Positions 34,417-45,679 are shown, numbered from the stretch's first letter. The stretch: 64,000 nt of DNA from Hyphomicrobium album (GCF_009708035.1 NZ_WMBQ01000002.1:558001-622000), one strand, 5' to 3'. A program made the numbers and translations. Notes: generated by a model not told the origin, from the letters alone.

Positions 34417-34728
34417 ATGGCCACCCCCAATGTCGATAAGATGTCGTTGAAAGATCTGCTGGAGCTCGAGGCCAAAGTGCAGAAGGCGATCAACGCCGCC
34501 CGCGATCGCGAACGGTCGGAAGTTAAGCAGGCATTGGCGCAGCTGGCTGAAAAGCGGGGCTTTTCCGTAAATGAGCTGTTTGGCGGTCGCGGTCGCGGCA
34601 AGTCGAGCGCGGCGAAGTTCGTCAATCCCGACAACAAGTCGGAGACGTGGACGGGCCGCGGACGCAAGCCGAATTGGCTCGTCGCCAAGCTCTCCAAAGG
34701 CGCCAAGATCACGGATTTCGCCATCTAA
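34417..34728 (+). CDS. H-NS/HvrA family nucleoid-associated protein
   Basis: A 103-residue DNA-binding protein. The N-terminal half (about 1-50) is a charged helical oligomerisation region, LKDLLELEAKVQKAINAARDRER onward. The C-terminal half has the H-NS domain signature KFVNPDNKSETWTGRGRKPNWL, in which the TWTGRGRKP loop inserts into the minor groove of AT-rich DNA. Length matches alphaproteobacterial HvrA-type proteins. ATG 34417 follows GAGGAAGGA. A hairpin downstream (34751-34783) probably ends the transcript. Such proteins silence horizontally acquired AT-rich DNA; whether it acts on the low-GC insert in this window is untested. Confidence 0.92.
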   Translation: MATPNVDKMSLKDLLELEAKVQKAINAARDRERSEVKQALAQLAEKRGFSVNELFGGRGRGKSSAAKFVNPDNKSETWTGRGRKPNWLVAKLSKGAKITDFAI

Positions 34729-34750
34729 TTTGGCATAGCCCGAGCATTTC

Positions 34751-34783
34751 AATGGACCGCTACGCGAGACGTGGCGGTCCATT
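34751..34783 (+). terminator. Hairpin terminator after the H-NS family gene
   Basis: AATGGACCGC at 34751-34760 pairs perfectly with GCGGTCCATT at 34774-34783 around a 13-base loop, 22 bp after the stop codon. It is followed by TGCATTTG, so the T-run is weak. Confidence 0.6.
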
Positions 34784-34867
34784 TGCATTTGAGCCCAGAA
34801 AGTTAAGCCTGGAACGCCCCGGCGCTCTCTCCCGTTATCCCGTATCGCGCAACAAAGGGAGAAGGCG

Positions 34868-35425
34868 ATGCCCGCGATAGACAAGAGCCGCATCCTCATC
34901 ATGGCAACCAACGGCTTCGAGCAATCGGAGCTGGAAAAACCTCTGGAGCAACTGCGTGCCAAAGGCGCCAAGGTGGAGGTTGCGGCGCCGCAAGGCGGTG
35001 AAATCACGGGCTGGAAGGACGGCAACTGGGGACGGCCCGTCAAAGTCGACCTGACGCTCGATGCCGTGAACATAGACAGCTACGACGCGCTCGTGCTCCC
35101 CGGCGGCGTGATCAACCCGGACAAGCTGCGGGCCAACGAAAAGGCCGTCGGGATCGTCAAAGCCTTCGTCGCCTCCGGCAAGCCCGTCGCCGCCATCTGT
35201 CACGGTCCTTGGCTGCTCATCGAAGCGGGCGCCGTGAAGGGCCGCGAGGTGACGTCCTACACTTCGGTGCGCACCGACATGCTCAATGCCGGGGGCCGCT
35301 GGGTGGATAAGGAGGTGGCCGTCGACGAAGGGATCATCACGTCCCGCAATCCAGGCGACATCGACGCCTTCGTCGCCAAGATCATCGAAGAGGTCGGCGA
35401 GGGTCTCCACCGGCGCGCGGCCTAG
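34868..35425 (+). CDS. DJ-1/PfpI family type 1 glutamine amidotransferase-like protein
   Basis: A 185-residue protein of the DJ-1/PfpI family. The conserved Glu is near residue 18 (NGFEQSE). The nucleophilic Cys 111 lies in the elbow AAICHGPWLLIEAG, and the oxyanion-side motif VLPGGVINPDKLR precedes it. Members are called intracellular protease PfpI or general stress protein 18, and some have glyoxalase or deglycase activity; which applies here is unclear. ATG 34868 follows GGGAGAAGGCG. No signal peptide. It is monocistronic by position and lies upstream of the heat-shock groESL operon, which may reflect a shared stress theme but is not proof. Confidence 0.9.
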   Translation: MPAIDKSRILIMATNGFEQSELEKPLEQLRAKGAKVEVAAPQGGEITGWKDGNWGRPVKVDLTLDAVNIDSYDALVLPGGVINPDKLRANEKAVGIVKAFVASGKPVAAICHGPWLLIEAGAVKGREVTSYTSVRTDMLNAGGRWVDKEVAVDEGIITSRNPGDIDAFVAKIIEEVGEGLHRRAA

Positions 35426-35512
35426 GTAGCCACCCACCTCGAAACGCTCGCTAAGCGTTCATTAATGCGCCCGCGGGGATAGTGCGGGCGCCGCTGCTAT
35501 CCGTGGTCATTT

Positions 35513-35539
35513 TTAGCACTCACACCTTGACTGTGCTAA
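35513..35539. promoter_or_regulatory. CIRCE element upstream of groESL (degenerate right arm)
   Basis: TTAGCACTC at 35513-35521, a 9-base spacer, and CTGTGCTAA at 35531-35539 fit the HrcA-binding CIRCE inverted repeat TTAGCACTC-N9-GAGTGCTAA. The left arm is perfect; the right arm matches at seven of nine positions. A TTGACT at 35527-35532, followed by an A/T-rich -10 region near 35550-35557, overlaps it. Repression by HrcA at normal temperature is inferred. Confidence 0.85.
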
Positions 35540-35652
35540 CAGCCTCGATCATATACGCGGAGCGGGGCCGAGGCTGCCACGACGTAGCTCCTTGCGGCTA
35601 CCGCAACCCATTTAAAATCGCAGAAGTCCATCAATATCATGAGGTTGAACCC

Positions 35653-37658
<2,006 letters not shown>

Positions 37659-37694
37659 GTTCCGTTCACGTCGCAGGCTTGTTGAGGAATGGCG

Positions 37695-37722
37695 AAGCCC
37701 CGGCCGTCGGCCGGGGCTTTTT
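37695..37722 (+). terminator. Rho-independent terminator of groESL
   Basis: AGCCCCGGCC at 37695-37704 pairs perfectly with GGCCGGGGCT at 37708-37717 around a three-base loop and runs into a TTTTT stretch, 36 bp after the groEL stop. This is a textbook intrinsic terminator. Confidence 0.93.
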
Positions 37723-37891
37723 CGCGATTTAGGGGGGGTATTTGTTCGGAACTGTGGCCCTCCGGACCCATGTTAGCCTTGACGGGATATTCCATAGATA
37801 GCCACATGCCTTAGGTGCCGTTTGCGTCGATTCCGGCCCAGCCACGGCCATTTTCTCCACCTAGCTTGCAGGCGCTATTGGAGACCGAGGG

Positions 37892-40186
37892 ATGATGAAA
37901 AAGACGGCTGTTTCCGCGCGCGCCAGGCTTCTGCCGGCGATCGCGGCGCTTTGCGTTACTGGCGTGGTGTCGGCACGCGCCGAGAACGCGCCGGCGACGA
38001 CGCCGCCCGCGACGGCCGCCCAAGGCGCTCAGCCGGCGACGACTCCCGCCGCTCCTCCCGCCGCGCAGGCCAAGGTTGAGGACCCGAGCGCGAAGCTGAC
38101 CGCGCCGGCCGCACCCGGTTCGGCGCCGGCGACCGCGCCTGTAGCCGCGGCACCCGCAGCCGCCACGCCTGCTACCACCACACCTGCCGCCACCGCGGCG
38201 ACGACACCGGCAGCCCCGGCTGCAACTCCGCCCGCGGCCACCGCCGCGACCACGCCACCTGTTGCCCCGGCCGCTACTGCAACGCCGGCTCCCGCTGCTG
38301 CCGCTCCCGCTCCCGGGACGACGACTCCTGCTGCTGCCGCCACGCCTCCCGCGGCGCCCGGTGCGGCACCCAACTCCACCGCCGCGCTGCCCGATCCGGT
38401 CACCGGCGCTGCCGCGCAACCGGCGCAGGTCATTCCTCCGGCCGATCCCGTCGTCGCCGGCATCCGCACGCGACTGCCCGAGCTCGGCAAGAGAGCGGGT
38501 GAGGAAGAGGCTGCCGCTCTCGCCGCCTATTACGGGCAGATGACCGGGACGCCGGTCTGGGCATCGACGGCCGGCTTGACCGACAAGGGCAAGGCTGTCG
38601 TCTCCGAAATCAGCCGCGCCGAGAATTGGGGCCTGCCCGCCTCGGCATTCGAGCTGCCGTCCGCAGCCGCCGGCACGCAGACGGCGGAAGCCGCCGCCGA
38701 GATGGAGCTGCAGGTTGCGCTCGCCGTCCTGAAATACGCGCGCTATGCGCGCGGCGGTCGCATCAATCCGGCCAGCATCTCGCAGCTCATGGACCAGCAG
38801 CCGACGCTCGTTCCGCCAAAGACGGTGCTGACCGACATCGCTGCGGCAGCGAAGCCCGAGGCGTATCTACAGTCGCTGCACCCGAAGCATCCGCAGTTCG
38901 AAGCACTGCGTCAGGTGCTGCTGAAGCTGCGCGGTGGCGAGATCAAGGAAGAGGTCGCGGTCGTCGATTCGGCGCTCGCCGTGAAGCTGCCGATGGGCGG
39001 CGTCATTCGCCCCGGCGCTACCGATCCGCAGATTGCGCTGCTACGCCAGCGTCTGAAAGTGACCGCCGACGATCCGGCGAACGAGAACATCTACGACGAA
39101 AAGCTGCAGCAGGCGGTGGTCGAGTTCCAGCGCGCCAACAGCTTGCGGCAGGACGGCATCATCGGCAACGGCACGCGCCAGGTCATGAACGGCGGCCCCG
39201 CGCCGGCGCCGCCGGCGACCAACCAGTCGAAGATCGATCGCATACTTATCAACATGGAGCGCTGGCGCTGGGTGCCGGCCGATCTCGGCGAATTCCACGT
39301 GTGGGACAACGTGCCGGAGTTCCTCACGCGCATCGTCAAGAACGGCAAGGTGATCCACACCGACGAGATCATCGTCGGCCAGCCTTCCTGGCCGACGCCG
39401 ATGTTTTCGGCCGACATGAAGACTATCGTGTTCCGCCCGAGCTGGGGCGTGCCCTCCGGCATCAAGGCCAAGGAGCTGGCACCGCTTCTGCGCAAAAGCT
39501 CGGGTGCAGGGTTCTTCGGCATCTTCGGCGGCGGCTACTCGGCCCAGGCCGTGCTCGACGCCTATGACCTGCGCGTTTACGCGGGTAACCGCCAGGTCGA
39601 TCCCAACTCAGTCGATTGGGCCAACGTCAACATCCAAAACTACAGCTTCCAGCAGCCGCCAGGACCGAAAAACCCCCTTGGCGACGTGAAGTTCATGTTC
39701 CCCAACTCGCATGACGTCTACATGCACGACACGCCGGAGCGGAACCTCTTCGCCAAGTCGTTCCGCGCGCTGAGCCACGGCTGCATGCGCGTGCACGAGC
39801 CCCGCCGCTTCGCCGAGCTGCTTCTTGCCGAGGACAAGGGCTGGTCGGCGGATAAGGTGGGGAGCATGTTCAGCGGCGGCGAGGTGCAGCTCGATAAGCA
39901 CATCCCGGTGCACGTGACCTACATCACCATGCGCGTCGACGACAGCGGTCAGCTGCAGACGTACGGCGATTTCTACGGTCTCGACGGCCGCACGGCCGCG
40001 GCGCTGACCGGCAAGTCGATCCGCTTCGAGCAGCCGGCCTACCCGGCCGACGATGTCGTCGCCGCGTCGGACGACGGCCCGATCGGCCAGTCGCAGCAGC
40101 AGTACAACCGGCGCAAGAAAAAGCAGGCGTCGAATTCCGGCCCGACAACCCTGTCGGATGCGATCCAGGGACTGTTCTCGCCCTAA
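37892..40186 (+). CDS. L,D-transpeptidase (YcbB-like) with peptidoglycan-binding domain
   Basis: A periplasmic enzyme that forms 3-3 cross-links in peptidoglycan or attaches proteins to it. The 764-residue protein has a signal peptide (MMKKTAVSARARLLPAIAALC...). A long Ala/Pro/Thr-rich low-complexity region (~30-175) follows, then a scaffold domain. A peptidoglycan-binding module (~370-435) contains QAVVEFQRANSLRQDGIIG. The YkuD catalytic domain has the active-site motif SHGCMRVHEP with the nucleophile at Cys 631. This order matches the YcbB/LdtD group. The low-complexity segment is longer than usual. ATG 37892 is the first of two adjacent methionines. Confidence 0.92.
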   Translation: MMKKTAVSARARLLPAIAALCVTGVVSARAENAPATTPPATAAQGAQPATTPAAPPAAQAKVEDPSAKLTAPAAPGSAPATAPVAAAPAAATPATTTPAATAATTPAAPAATPPAATAATTPPVAPAATATPAPAAAAPAPGTTTPAAAATPPAAPGAAPNSTAALPDPVTGAAAQPAQVIPPADPVVAGIRTRLPELGKRAGEEEAAALAAYYGQMTGTPVWASTAGLTDKGKAVVSEISRAENWGLPASAFELPSAAAGTQTAEAAAEMELQVALAVLKYARYARGGRINPASISQLMDQQPTLVPPKTVLTDIAAAAKPEAYLQSLHPKHPQFEALRQVLLKLRGGEIKEEVAVVDSALAVKLPMGGVIRPGATDPQIALLRQRLKVTADDPANENIYDEKLQQAVVEFQRANSLRQDGIIGNGTRQVMNGGPAPAPPATNQSKIDRILINMERWRWVPADLGEFHVWDNVPEFLTRIVKNGKVIHTDEIIVGQPSWPTPMFSADMKTIVFRPSWGVPSGIKAKELAPLLRKSSGAGFFGIFGGGYSAQAVLDAYDLRVYAGNRQVDPNSVDWANVNIQNYSFQQPPGPKNPLGDVKFMFPNSHDVYMHDTPERNLFAKSFRALSHGCMRVHEPRRFAELLLAEDKGWSADKVGSMFSGGEVQLDKHIPVHVTYITMRVDDSGQLQTYGDFYGLDGRTAAALTGKSIRFEQPAYPADDVVAASDDGPIGQSQQQYNRRKKKQASNSGPTTLSDAIQGLFSP

Positions 40187-40191
40187 GGGCT

Positions 40192-41466
40192 TCAGGCGTC
40201 GCGGCGGGCTCGGCGCTCGCCGCGCGCCAGCTCGGCGAGTTGCGCGGCAATGCGCTTCGGCTCCGTCGGAAAATCCGCCGCGATCCACCACATCTCGAAC
40301 GCTTCCATGACGCGCCCGACGCCGGGGCCGGCCGGCACGCCGAGCGCGATGACGTCGGCGCCGCGCACCGGCAACTTGGGCGCGCTCCACCGCTCGGCAA
40401 GGCTCGCGCGCTCGGTCCGCGCCGCATCGTCGACGTCGGCGTTCGACCGTGCCCAGTCGACCAGCGCCCCGCCGGTGAACGCCGCAGCGCCGTTCCGGTA
40501 GATGTATTCCTTGGCGGCAAGCTCGTCGCGGCGCGGGTCGAGGGCCGGGGCGCCGCGCAGGGCCGTTGCGAGACCCTCGGCTTCAAGGCCCGACAGCTTG
40601 AGGCGCTCGCGTAGGTTCTCCTGCGTGCCCGCCGAAAGCGCCGCGAGCCGCAGCACTGGATCGGGCGACCGTGACAAGTGCCGCTCGATGGCCGCCAGCC
40701 GCGCGACGGTCTCGACGTTTCCGTCAACGCCGATGAGCGGCGCGATGAACCCGGCGTCGCGCATCAGGCGCAGCGCCGGCACGGCGCCGGGGGCGGCGAG
40801 GAGCAGGAAGAGCTCGGCGCGGATGCGCTCGCCCGATAGCTGGGCGAGACCGGCCTTTTCGGCGCGCACGGCGGCCAGGCCCTCGGGGTCCGGCAAATCG
40901 GCGTCGCCGTACTGGGCCATGAAGCGGAAGAAGCGCAGGATACGCAGGAAGTCCTCGCGGATGCGCGCGCGCGCGTCGCCGATGAAGCGCACGCGTTGCA
41001 CCTCGAGGTCGCCGAGGCCCCCGAGCGGGTCGTGCACGGTGCCATCGAGATCGCAGTAGAGCGCGTTGATCGTGAAGTCGCGGCGCATCGCATCCTCGCG
41101 CCAGTCGGTCGTGAACGTCACGCGCGCGTGCCGGCCGAACGTCTCGATGTCGCGGCGCAGCGTCGTCACCTCGAAGGGTACCTTGTCGGCGATGACCGTC
41201 ACCGTGCCGTGCTCGATGCCCGTCGGCACCGAATGCAGCCCGGCGCGCGCGGCGAGGCGCATGACCTCTTCGGGCGACGCCGTGGTGGCGATGTCGACAT
41301 CCTTCACTGGAACGCCCATGAGCGCGTTGCGCACCGCGCCGCCGACCGCGCGCGCCTCGGCGCCGCCAGCGCGCAGGGCAGCGAACACCGCGCGCGTCGC
41401 GGGGCGTCGCAGCCATTCGGCGTCAGCCAGGCTCGGCAGCCCGGCGCTGTCGTCTGCGCGCGGCAT
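40192..41466 (-). CDS. cca: CCA tRNA nucleotidyltransferase
   Basis: Adds or repairs the 3'-CCA end of tRNAs. The 424-residue protein is a class II polymerase-beta-type enzyme. It has a GGAVRNALMG motif near residue 38 and the catalytic DVDIATTASPEE pair of aspartates. The RRDFTINALYCDLDG motif, and then RFIGDARARIREDFLRILRFFRF, match the conserved template region. In most family members the first motif reads GGxVRD; here Asn replaces Asp, a small deviation. Start at ATG 41466. The downstream end lies 5 bp from the stop of the L,D-transpeptidase. It is third in a minus-strand run after the Nudix and DUF6111 genes. Confidence 0.93.
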   Translation of the reverse strand: MPRADDSAGLPSLADAEWLRRPATRAVFAALRAGGAEARAVGGAVRNALMGVPVKDVDIATTASPEEVMRLAARAGLHSVPTGIEHGTVTVIADKVPFEVTTLRRDIETFGRHARVTFTTDWREDAMRRDFTINALYCDLDGTVHDPLGGLGDLEVQRVRFIGDARARIREDFLRILRFFRFMAQYGDADLPDPEGLAAVRAEKAGLAQLSGERIRAELFLLLAAPGAVPALRLMRDAGFIAPLIGVDGNVETVARLAAIERHLSRSPDPVLRLAALSAGTQENLRERLKLSGLEAEGLATALRGAPALDPRRDELAAKEYIYRNGAAAFTGGALVDWARSNADVDDAARTERASLAERWSAPKLPVRGADVIALGVPAGPGVGRVMEAFEMWWIAADFPTEPKRIAAQLAELARGERRARRDA

Positions 41467-41480
41467 GAAGCGTCCCGCTG

Positions 41481-41747
41481 CTATTCGATGTGGCCCGGCT
41501 CGATGCGTCCGTCCTTGAACGAGGGCGGTGTATAGACCTGCCCGGGTTTGCCGCCGGTTACCGAGCCGAAGCTCACGAGCGTGATGACGACGAGCGCCGC
41601 GCCGGCGACGAACAGCCAGATGAGCGGCGCATCGTCGAGCACGCGCATCGCGCCCTGCTTCTCCTCGCGCGTCATGTAGACGTAGGCGACGTAGACGATG
41701 GCCGGCAGCAGAAACAGCAAGATGTTTTCGGCGACGATGCGGATCAT
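41481..41747 (-). CDS. DUF6111 small membrane protein
   Basis: An 88-residue protein with two membrane helices (about 4-24 and 42-62) joined by a basic loop (MTREEKQGAMRVLDD). A hydrophilic C-terminus, YTPPSFKDGRIEPGHIE, closes the protein. It matches DUF6111, a small alphaproteobacterial family between a CoA pyrophosphatase and cca genes. Its ATG (41747) overlaps the stop of the Nudix gene by four bases, so it is translationally coupled. The function is unknown. I reject a longer frame starting at 41801, which lies entirely within the Nudix gene. Confidence 0.8.
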   Translation of the reverse strand: MIRIVAENILLFLLPAIVYVAYVYMTREEKQGAMRVLDDAPLIWLFVAGAALVVITLVSFGSVTGGKPGQVYTPPSFKDGRIEPGHIE

Positions 41748-42415
41748 GCTGAAAAGAGCCTCTTGTGCATGTTCTTCATTATACCTGCAGTCGCGCCCCA
41801 AATGTATCGATCCTCGAACGGCATGGCATAAAAGCGCCGTTCCACGCCGAGCCAGGTGCGCGCTTCCGTGCGGTGGTTCGCTTCGTCCATCAGGAAGGCG
41901 AGCGGCACCTCGAAGGTATCGGCCACCTCGCGCGCGTCGAGTTCGAGGGTGAAGCCTTCGCGGACGAGGCTGACCACCGGAAAGATGCGAAACCCGGTGC
42001 CGGTGCGGTAGGCGTCGAGATAGCCGAGCGGCTCGACGAACGACGGATCGAGCCCGATCTCCTCCTGCGCCTCGCGCAGCGCCGTCGCGATCGGATCGCG
42101 GTCGGTCGGCTCCATGCGTCCGCCCGGGAAGGCGATCTGCCCGGCGTGGCGCCGCAAGGCTTCGGTGCGTTGCGTCAGCAGGACGGTCAGCTCGGGGCGC
42201 ACGACGATCGGGATGAGGACGGCGGCGGGGGCAAGCGGCGCGCGGGCGATCTCGGGAACGAGCTCGGGGCTCAAGTCGAAATCGCTGGGCGTGTCGGGCG
42301 CATTGGGGTCGGCGACCGGCACCGATTTGCTCAGCACCGCCTCGGCCCGGCGCCGCAAGGCATGCTCGGTGAACAGGGAATGGGGGCGAGCGCTGGTATC
42401 GTGCATTGCGACCAT
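41744..42415 (-). CDS. CoA pyrophosphatase (Nudix hydrolase)
   Basis: Cleaves coenzyme A or its derivatives to phosphopantetheine and 3',5'-ADP. The Nudix box is intact (GGRMEPTDRDPIATALREAQEEIGL, core G-x5-E...REAQEEIG). It is followed by LGYLDAYRTGTGFRIFPVV, typical of the NudL/CoA-pyrophosphatase branch, and the PLAFLMDEANHR segment. I take ATG 42415 (223 residues), but ATG 42406 and TTG 42430 are possible; none has a strong ribosome site. It is first in a run with DUF6111 and cca. Confidence 0.87.
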   Translation of the reverse strand: MVAMHDTSARPHSLFTEHALRRRAEAVLSKSVPVADPNAPDTPSDFDLSPELVPEIARAPLAPAAVLIPIVVRPELTVLLTQRTEALRRHAGQIAFPGGRMEPTDRDPIATALREAQEEIGLDPSFVEPLGYLDAYRTGTGFRIFPVVSLVREGFTLELDAREVADTFEVPLAFLMDEANHRTEARTWLGVERRFYAMPFEDRYIWGATAGIMKNMHKRLFSA

Positions 42416-42548
42416 ACTATTGGATTCCAAGACAGGAATCGCTCCTTAACTGCCCGCATAAAACTTGCGGCTCGCTTACCTTCGGCAAATCACGATAACG
42501 TCCAAGTCCCACGAGAATCTCAGGCTTCGTTGCCGGAAGGAGGCCCTG

Positions 42549-43769
42549 TTGCGGTCACGGCGCTGCCGATGGAATGCCCTCGCGGCTGCCGCCTTGCTGG
42601 CGGCGGCGATGGGTGCGTGGCCCGGAGCCGCAGCGGCCGACAGCGTACAGGACTTCCTCGCGACGCTGCCCGCTGCGCAGCATGACGAGTTCATCGCCTG
42701 GCGCACGGCGAAGAACCAGCACGACCGGATGCTCGACGCCTACTGGCAGGACATCGAGAAGAAACGCGCCGGCCGGCGGCTGAAGCGCGCCAACACCAAG
42801 TTCTTCGACGCTGACGACTACGTGTGGACTTTTCCTCCGACCTATAAGGGGCCGCGGCTCGGCGCCGACCTCGACAAGCGCTGGGAGCGCTTCCTCGCCG
42901 CGCAGGAGCAACCGCAAACTTCCAAGCAGGAAAAGCCGATCCCGGGGCTCGCCGACTTTCTCGCCGCCAGTCGCCAGCATTACGCGTTCGAGCCGACGCG
43001 CATCCCCGAGCGCGAGTTCAAGCGCCGCTACGCCGAAGAAGCCATTGCCTTGGGTCTCGCCAAGGAGCAGGTCGTGCGCGTCTACGCGCTCGAGACCGGC
43101 GGCGACGGCACGGCCGACATGCAGGCCGGCATCAATCCGATCACCAAGAAGGGCAAGCCGATCTCCTCGGCCCTCGGCTACGCGCAGCTCCTGCACGCCA
43201 ACACCATCGGCGAGCTGGTGAAGCACGGGGACAGCTTCATCAAGCGGCTGCAGCGGCTGAAGGCCGCCGCCCGCGATCCCGCCCGCGTGGACGAGCTGCA
43301 CCGCAAGATCGCCTCGCTGCAGGCGATGCTGCGGACGGCCAAGTCCGTCCCCGACAACTGGTACCGTCACGTGGCCTTCGCGCAGACGGCGAAGGGCTAC
43401 GGCATGCACGCCATCAACCTTGATGGCGACATCGGGCCCTGGCTGCAGTCCCTGAAGCTGCGCGGCCTGAAGGACTTCGCGGCCCGCAAGGGGGTGACGA
43501 ACCTCTCGGGCGAGGAAATTGAGCTGATGAACCTGTCGGGGCCGGGCACGGGGCTGGAGATGATGCAACCGGTGGGCTTGACCGTCCCGACGCCCAACTT
43601 CTTTGCCCGCCGCGCCTACTACGTGAACAAGATGGTCATCGACAAAACCTCTGCCGAGCTACTGGCCGAATTCACCCGGCGCATGGACGCCAGCTCCCGC
43701 AAGCCCGGGGCGGTCGAGTTCGCCCAGGCGTTCGACGAGGCGCGCCAGGATAAGCTGCCCTGGCGCTGA
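42549..43769 (+). CDS. Exported protein with lytic-transglycosylase-like region
   Basis: The start is TTG 42549, because GGAAGGAGG lies directly before it and a good signal peptide follows (basic RSRRCRW, then ALAAAALLAAAMGAWPGAAAA). The 406-residue protein is exported. A central segment, EEAIALGLAKEQVVRVYALETGG, puts a glutamate in a helix followed by GG, and ISSALGYAQLL is the G-x-x-Q-L part of a lysozyme-like or SLT fold. This suggests a lytic transglycosylase-related enzyme or a degenerate relative. Family members in Hyphomicrobiales are usually annotated as hypothetical. An alternative longer start at 42465 has no ribosome site. Its place near other envelope genes fits. Confidence 0.65.
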   Translation: MRSRRCRWNALAAAALLAAAMGAWPGAAAADSVQDFLATLPAAQHDEFIAWRTAKNQHDRMLDAYWQDIEKKRAGRRLKRANTKFFDADDYVWTFPPTYKGPRLGADLDKRWERFLAAQEQPQTSKQEKPIPGLADFLAASRQHYAFEPTRIPEREFKRRYAEEAIALGLAKEQVVRVYALETGGDGTADMQAGINPITKKGKPISSALGYAQLLHANTIGELVKHGDSFIKRLQRLKAAARDPARVDELHRKIASLQAMLRTAKSVPDNWYRHVAFAQTAKGYGMHAINLDGDIGPWLQSLKLRGLKDFAARKGVTNLSGEEIELMNLSGPGTGLEMMQPVGLTVPTPNFFARRAYYVNKMVIDKTSAELLAEFTRRMDASSRKPGAVEFAQAFDEARQDKLPWR

Positions 43770-43880
43770 TCCTTGGCCCGGGGCCCAGGAAATATTCCTA
43801 CCCACCGATGCCCATTTGCATCGGACAGGCCCCCCTTCCGCATCTATGATCCAACCAGCAAGTAAAACTGGGGCACGAGC

Positions 43881-44555
43881 ATGCAGTGGCATAAGTTTGG
43901 GGGCGTTGCTTTAGCGTGCCTCGTTCTTACCTTCGGCGTTGCGGCCCCTGCGGCGGCCCAGCAATGGCGCCTTCCAAGCCTGAGCTACGCCTCTGACGAC
44001 GAGGTCGCGTCGCTGGCGCGCACCGGCTTCATCATCTCTCCGGACTGGAGCCTCAGCGACGAGGTCAGCCTCGGCGGCACCGGCGGCGCGCTGCTGGAGG
44101 ATCCGGAGGGCTGGGCCATCGGCGGCAAGCTCGGCTACGACCAGCAGTTCGGTCACGTCGTGGTGGGCGTGGTCACCGACGCGTTCTACTCGTTCGCCGA
44201 CGGCAACGGCCGTGGCGCCGGCTTCGGCGTTTTTGAGTCCGACCTCAACTACTACGGCACCGTCCGCGGGCGCCTCGGCTACTCGTTCGGCCGCCTGATG
44301 GCATACGGCACAGCGGGCTACGCCTACGGCGGCCTCGAGGTGACGAACGTCATTACCGGCGCGAAGTCCGACGAGGGTCTCAGCGGCTGGACCTACGGCG
44401 GCGGCCTGGAATACTTCTGGAACCGCGACATCAACCTGCATGTCGGCTATCGCCGGATCGATTTCGACGACCAGAGCTTCGCCGTGCTTGGCGCCAACAA
44501 CACTCTGTCGCCCGAGATGGACATCATCGATTTCGGCCTGATGACCCGCTTCTGA
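43881..44555 (+). CDS. Outer-membrane beta-barrel protein (Omp25/RopB-like)
   Basis: A 224-residue outer-membrane protein with a signal peptide ending near APAAAQQ. Alternating amphipathic strands rich in Gly and Tyr include GGKLGYDQQFGHVVVGVVTDAFYS, GRLGYSFGRLMAYGTAGYAYGG, and WTYGGGLEYFWNRDINLHVGYRRIDF. It ends in Phe (MTRF), the usual barrel-assembly signal. It belongs to the Omp25/RopB-type eight-strand barrels of alphaproteobacteria. ATG 43881. The role is presumably structural; no partner is linked. Confidence 0.88.
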   Translation: MQWHKFGGVALACLVLTFGVAAPAAAQQWRLPSLSYASDDEVASLARTGFIISPDWSLSDEVSLGGTGGALLEDPEGWAIGGKLGYDQQFGHVVVGVVTDAFYSFADGNGRGAGFGVFESDLNYYGTVRGRLGYSFGRLMAYGTAGYAYGGLEVTNVITGAKSDEGLSGWTYGGGLEYFWNRDINLHVGYRRIDFDDQSFAVLGANNTLSPEMDIIDFGLMTRF

Positions 44556-44571
44556 GAGAGGCGCCTCTAGA

Positions 44572-45498
44572 TCAGGGCCATTTCACGACGGGCGGCATCG
44601 ACGACAGGATCGAATCCACGTTGCCGCCGGTCTTGAGGCCGAACACCGTTCCCCGGTCGTAGAGCAGATTGAACTCGACGTAGCGCCCGCGGCGCACGAG
44701 TTGCTCCTCGCGCTCGGCATCCTTCCAGGCGAGCTCAAAGTTGCCACGCACGAGCATCGGATAGACGCGCTGAAAGGCGCGGCCGACGTCCCGCGTGAAG
44801 GCGAAGGCCGCGTCCCAGCCGCCTTCGTTCTCGTCCGGCGTCAGGTAGTCGAAAAAAATGCCGCCGACGCCGCGCATCTCCTTGCGATGCGGCAGGTAGA
44901 AATACTCCTCGCACCATGCCCTGTAGCGCGTGTAGTCGGCCACCGGATGCGGCGCGCAGGCCCCGTACATCGCAGCGTGGAAGGCGAGCGTGTCGGCGTC
45001 TTCCTCTTTGCGGCGCCGGTCGAGCACCGGCGTCAGGTCGGCGCCGCCGCCGAACCACCACTTCGAGGTCACGACCATGCGGGTGTTCATGTGCACGGCG
45101 GGCACGTTGGGGTTCTGCGGATGGGCGATCAGCGAGATGCCCGACGCCCAGAACTCAGGGTGCTCCTCGGCGCCGGGGATCTGCTTGCGAAACTCCGGCG
45201 CGAACTCGCCGTGCACCGTGGAGGTGTGCACGCCGACCTTCTCGAACACCCGGCCGTTCATCATGCTCATGACGCCGCCGCCGCCCGGCGCGCCGGAATG
45301 GTCGGTGCGCTCCCACGGCGTGCGCACGAAGCGGCCGGCCGGGCGGTCGGAGAGGGGCGCGCCGGCGGGCAGCTCGTCCTCGAGCCGCTCGAACGCCGAG
45401 CAGATGCCGTCGCGCAGCTCCTGGAACCAGGCGCGGGCCGTCTCCTTGCGAGCCGCAAGCTCCGGCGCTTCTCCGGCAGCCTCTTTGACGTCGCCCAT
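44572..45498 (-). CDS. hemF: Oxygen-dependent coproporphyrinogen III oxidase
   Basis: Converts coproporphyrinogen III to protoporphyrinogen IX with oxygen in haem synthesis. The 308-residue cytoplasmic protein carries [32 protein letters not shown], the substrate-binding [12 protein letters not shown] and [25 protein letters not shown], and the ending [24 protein letters not shown] chose ATG 45498, since family proteins start here; a longer open frame to 45603 is not supported. It converges with the Omp25-like gene and diverges from the ABC exporter. Confidence 0.95.
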   Translation of the reverse strand: MGDVKEAAGEAPELAARKETARAWFQELRDGICSAFERLEDELPAGAPLSDRPAGRFVRTPWERTDHSGAPGGGGVMSMMNGRVFEKVGVHTSTVHGEFAPEFRKQIPGAEEHPEFWASGISLIAHPQNPNVPAVHMNTRMVVTSKWWFGGGADLTPVLDRRRKEEDADTLAFHAAMYGACAPHPVADYTRYRAWCEEYFYLPHRKEMRGVGGIFFDYLTPDENEGGWDAAFAFTRDVGRAFQRVYPMLVRGNFELAWKDAEREEQLVRRGRYVEFNLLYDRGTVFGLKTGGNVDSILSSMPPVVKWP

Positions 45499-45679
45499 GC
45501 CTTTTTTCCCGAACCCTTTTGTTGGCGCATTTCCCCCTATATATCCCCTGCAACGATGTCTAGGGGCGCACCACGGCAGGGCTCCAAGGCTGCAAAACCT
45601 CACATAGCGCGCCCACTGCTTCGTTAAGAGGAGGGGGCCGGCGCTACTTTTTCACGGCCCATCGGGCCGGGAGCTGATC

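Noticed and set aside
37984..38400. Possible coding repeat or CRISPR-like array in the L,D-transpeptidase gene
   Set aside because: The repeated GCC/CCG pattern is an Ala/Pro/Thr-rich linker in frame with the gene. No constant repeat-spacer unit is present.
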